Assembly: GCA_028823035.1 (NCBI GenBank)
Contig: JAPKCI010000009.1
Location: 1 to 63,615 of the forward strand
Reading direction: 5' to 3'
DNA length: 63,615 nt
Origin: Rubripirellula sp.
GTDB lineage: Bacteria; Planctomycetota; Planctomycetia; Pirellulales; Pirellulaceae
The stretch's first letter is position 1. Every line of letters starts with the position of its first letter. A model generated the notes under the pieces. That model ran no database searches. It was not told where the DNA came from and worked only from the letters and a program-made list of their open reading frames with translations. This document shows positions 63,541-63,615 of this stretch, one piece after another. Position numbers and translations under genes: made by a program.

Positions 63541-63615
63541 GTGTGGCACTGCAGGAAACTGTGTGGCACTGCAGGAAACTGTGTGGCACTGCAGGAAACT
63601 GTGTGGCACTGCAGG
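63541..63615. repeat. 20 bp tandem repeat, at least 3.75 copies, cut by the window end
   Basis: Perfect copies of GTGTGGCACTGCAGGAAACT run to the right edge, so the full copy number is unknown. The array lies about 210 bp upstream of the RND pump start. Its GCAGGAAACTG core resembles the 15 bp repeats at 14907 and 58811. Confidence 0.95.

Noticed and set aside
63541-63615. Possible sigma-54 promoter elements (TGGCAC) in the terminal repeat
   Set aside because: The -24-like TGGCAC is present in each copy, but no TTGC at the proper spacing follows, so it does not meet the -24/-12 pattern.

Overview
The window is chromosomal DNA from a planctomycete, most likely marine and close to Rhodopirellula or another Pirellulaceae genus. 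The evidence is the gene families. There are two pairs of planctomycete-type secreted haem-motif proteins and their Tat-exported partners (DUF1549/DUF1553 with DUF1501, and DUF1592/DUF1588/DUF1585 with DUF1552). There is also a DUF1559 pseudopilin-like protein, a ThuA/PVC-type dehydrogenase/HEAT/haem-binding giant, sulfatases, several sialate O-acetylesterase-like (SASA) proteins, three Hanks-type Ser/Thr kinases and an ECF sigma factor next to a kinase. I see no phage, transposon, CRISPR, rRNA or tRNA gene. The species was not determined, and no database search or composition calculation was run.

Layout. 1-4.9 kb: partial PhoD-type phosphatase, Tat-exported Gfo/Idh/MocA oxidoreductase, HEAT-repeat protein. 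5.0-5.8 kb: FkbM methyltransferase (minus). 6.2-10.0 kb: DUF1549/DUF1553 protein and DUF1501 protein. 10.1-14.9 kb: sulfatase (minus), SASA esterase, ceramidase-like hydrolase. 15.3-20.1 kb: DUF1592-type protein, DUF1552 protein, acetolactate decarboxylase with an apparent ribbon-helix-helix N-terminus. 20.2-23.9 kb: membrane-tailed kinase (minus), DUF1559 protein, peroxiredoxin-like protein. 23.9-30.9 kb (minus): ThuA multidomain protein, EF-hand esterase, DTW-domain tRNA-modification enzyme. 31.1-36.7 kb: lipoprotein, kinase fused to a UrtA-like binding domain, cold-shock protein, one-TM protein, SASA esterase. 37.0-45.2 kb: lactonase-like beta-propeller, class 3 lipase, Zn-ribbon kinase with a long C-terminal region, ECF sigma factor. 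45.4-50.1 kb (minus): alpha/beta-hydrolase with a polytopic membrane domain, APC permease, class III aminotransferase. 50.8-58.6 kb: DUF2341/LamG/SASA protein, fourth SASA esterase, second FkbM methyltransferase, sulfatase-DUF1080 fusion. 58.8-63.3 kb (minus): RND efflux adaptor and permease.

How the genes fit together. Much of the content is exported machinery for stripping and oxidising decorated polysaccharides: sulfatases remove sulfate, SASA esterases remove acetyl groups, and Gfo/Idh, ThuA-like and DUF1080 (3-keto-disaccharide hydrolase) domains together suggest 3-keto-sugar chemistry. A second theme is signalling. The most notable protein is at 31644-34028: a Hanks-type kinase with one membrane span followed by a complete UrtA-like urea/short-chain-amide binding domain, which looks like a single-polypeptide receptor kinase. 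The kinase/ECF sigma pair at 40.1-45.2 kb is a second probable signalling unit. Short tandem repeats with 13-20 bp units occur at six sites, one inside a coding region and one running off the right end.
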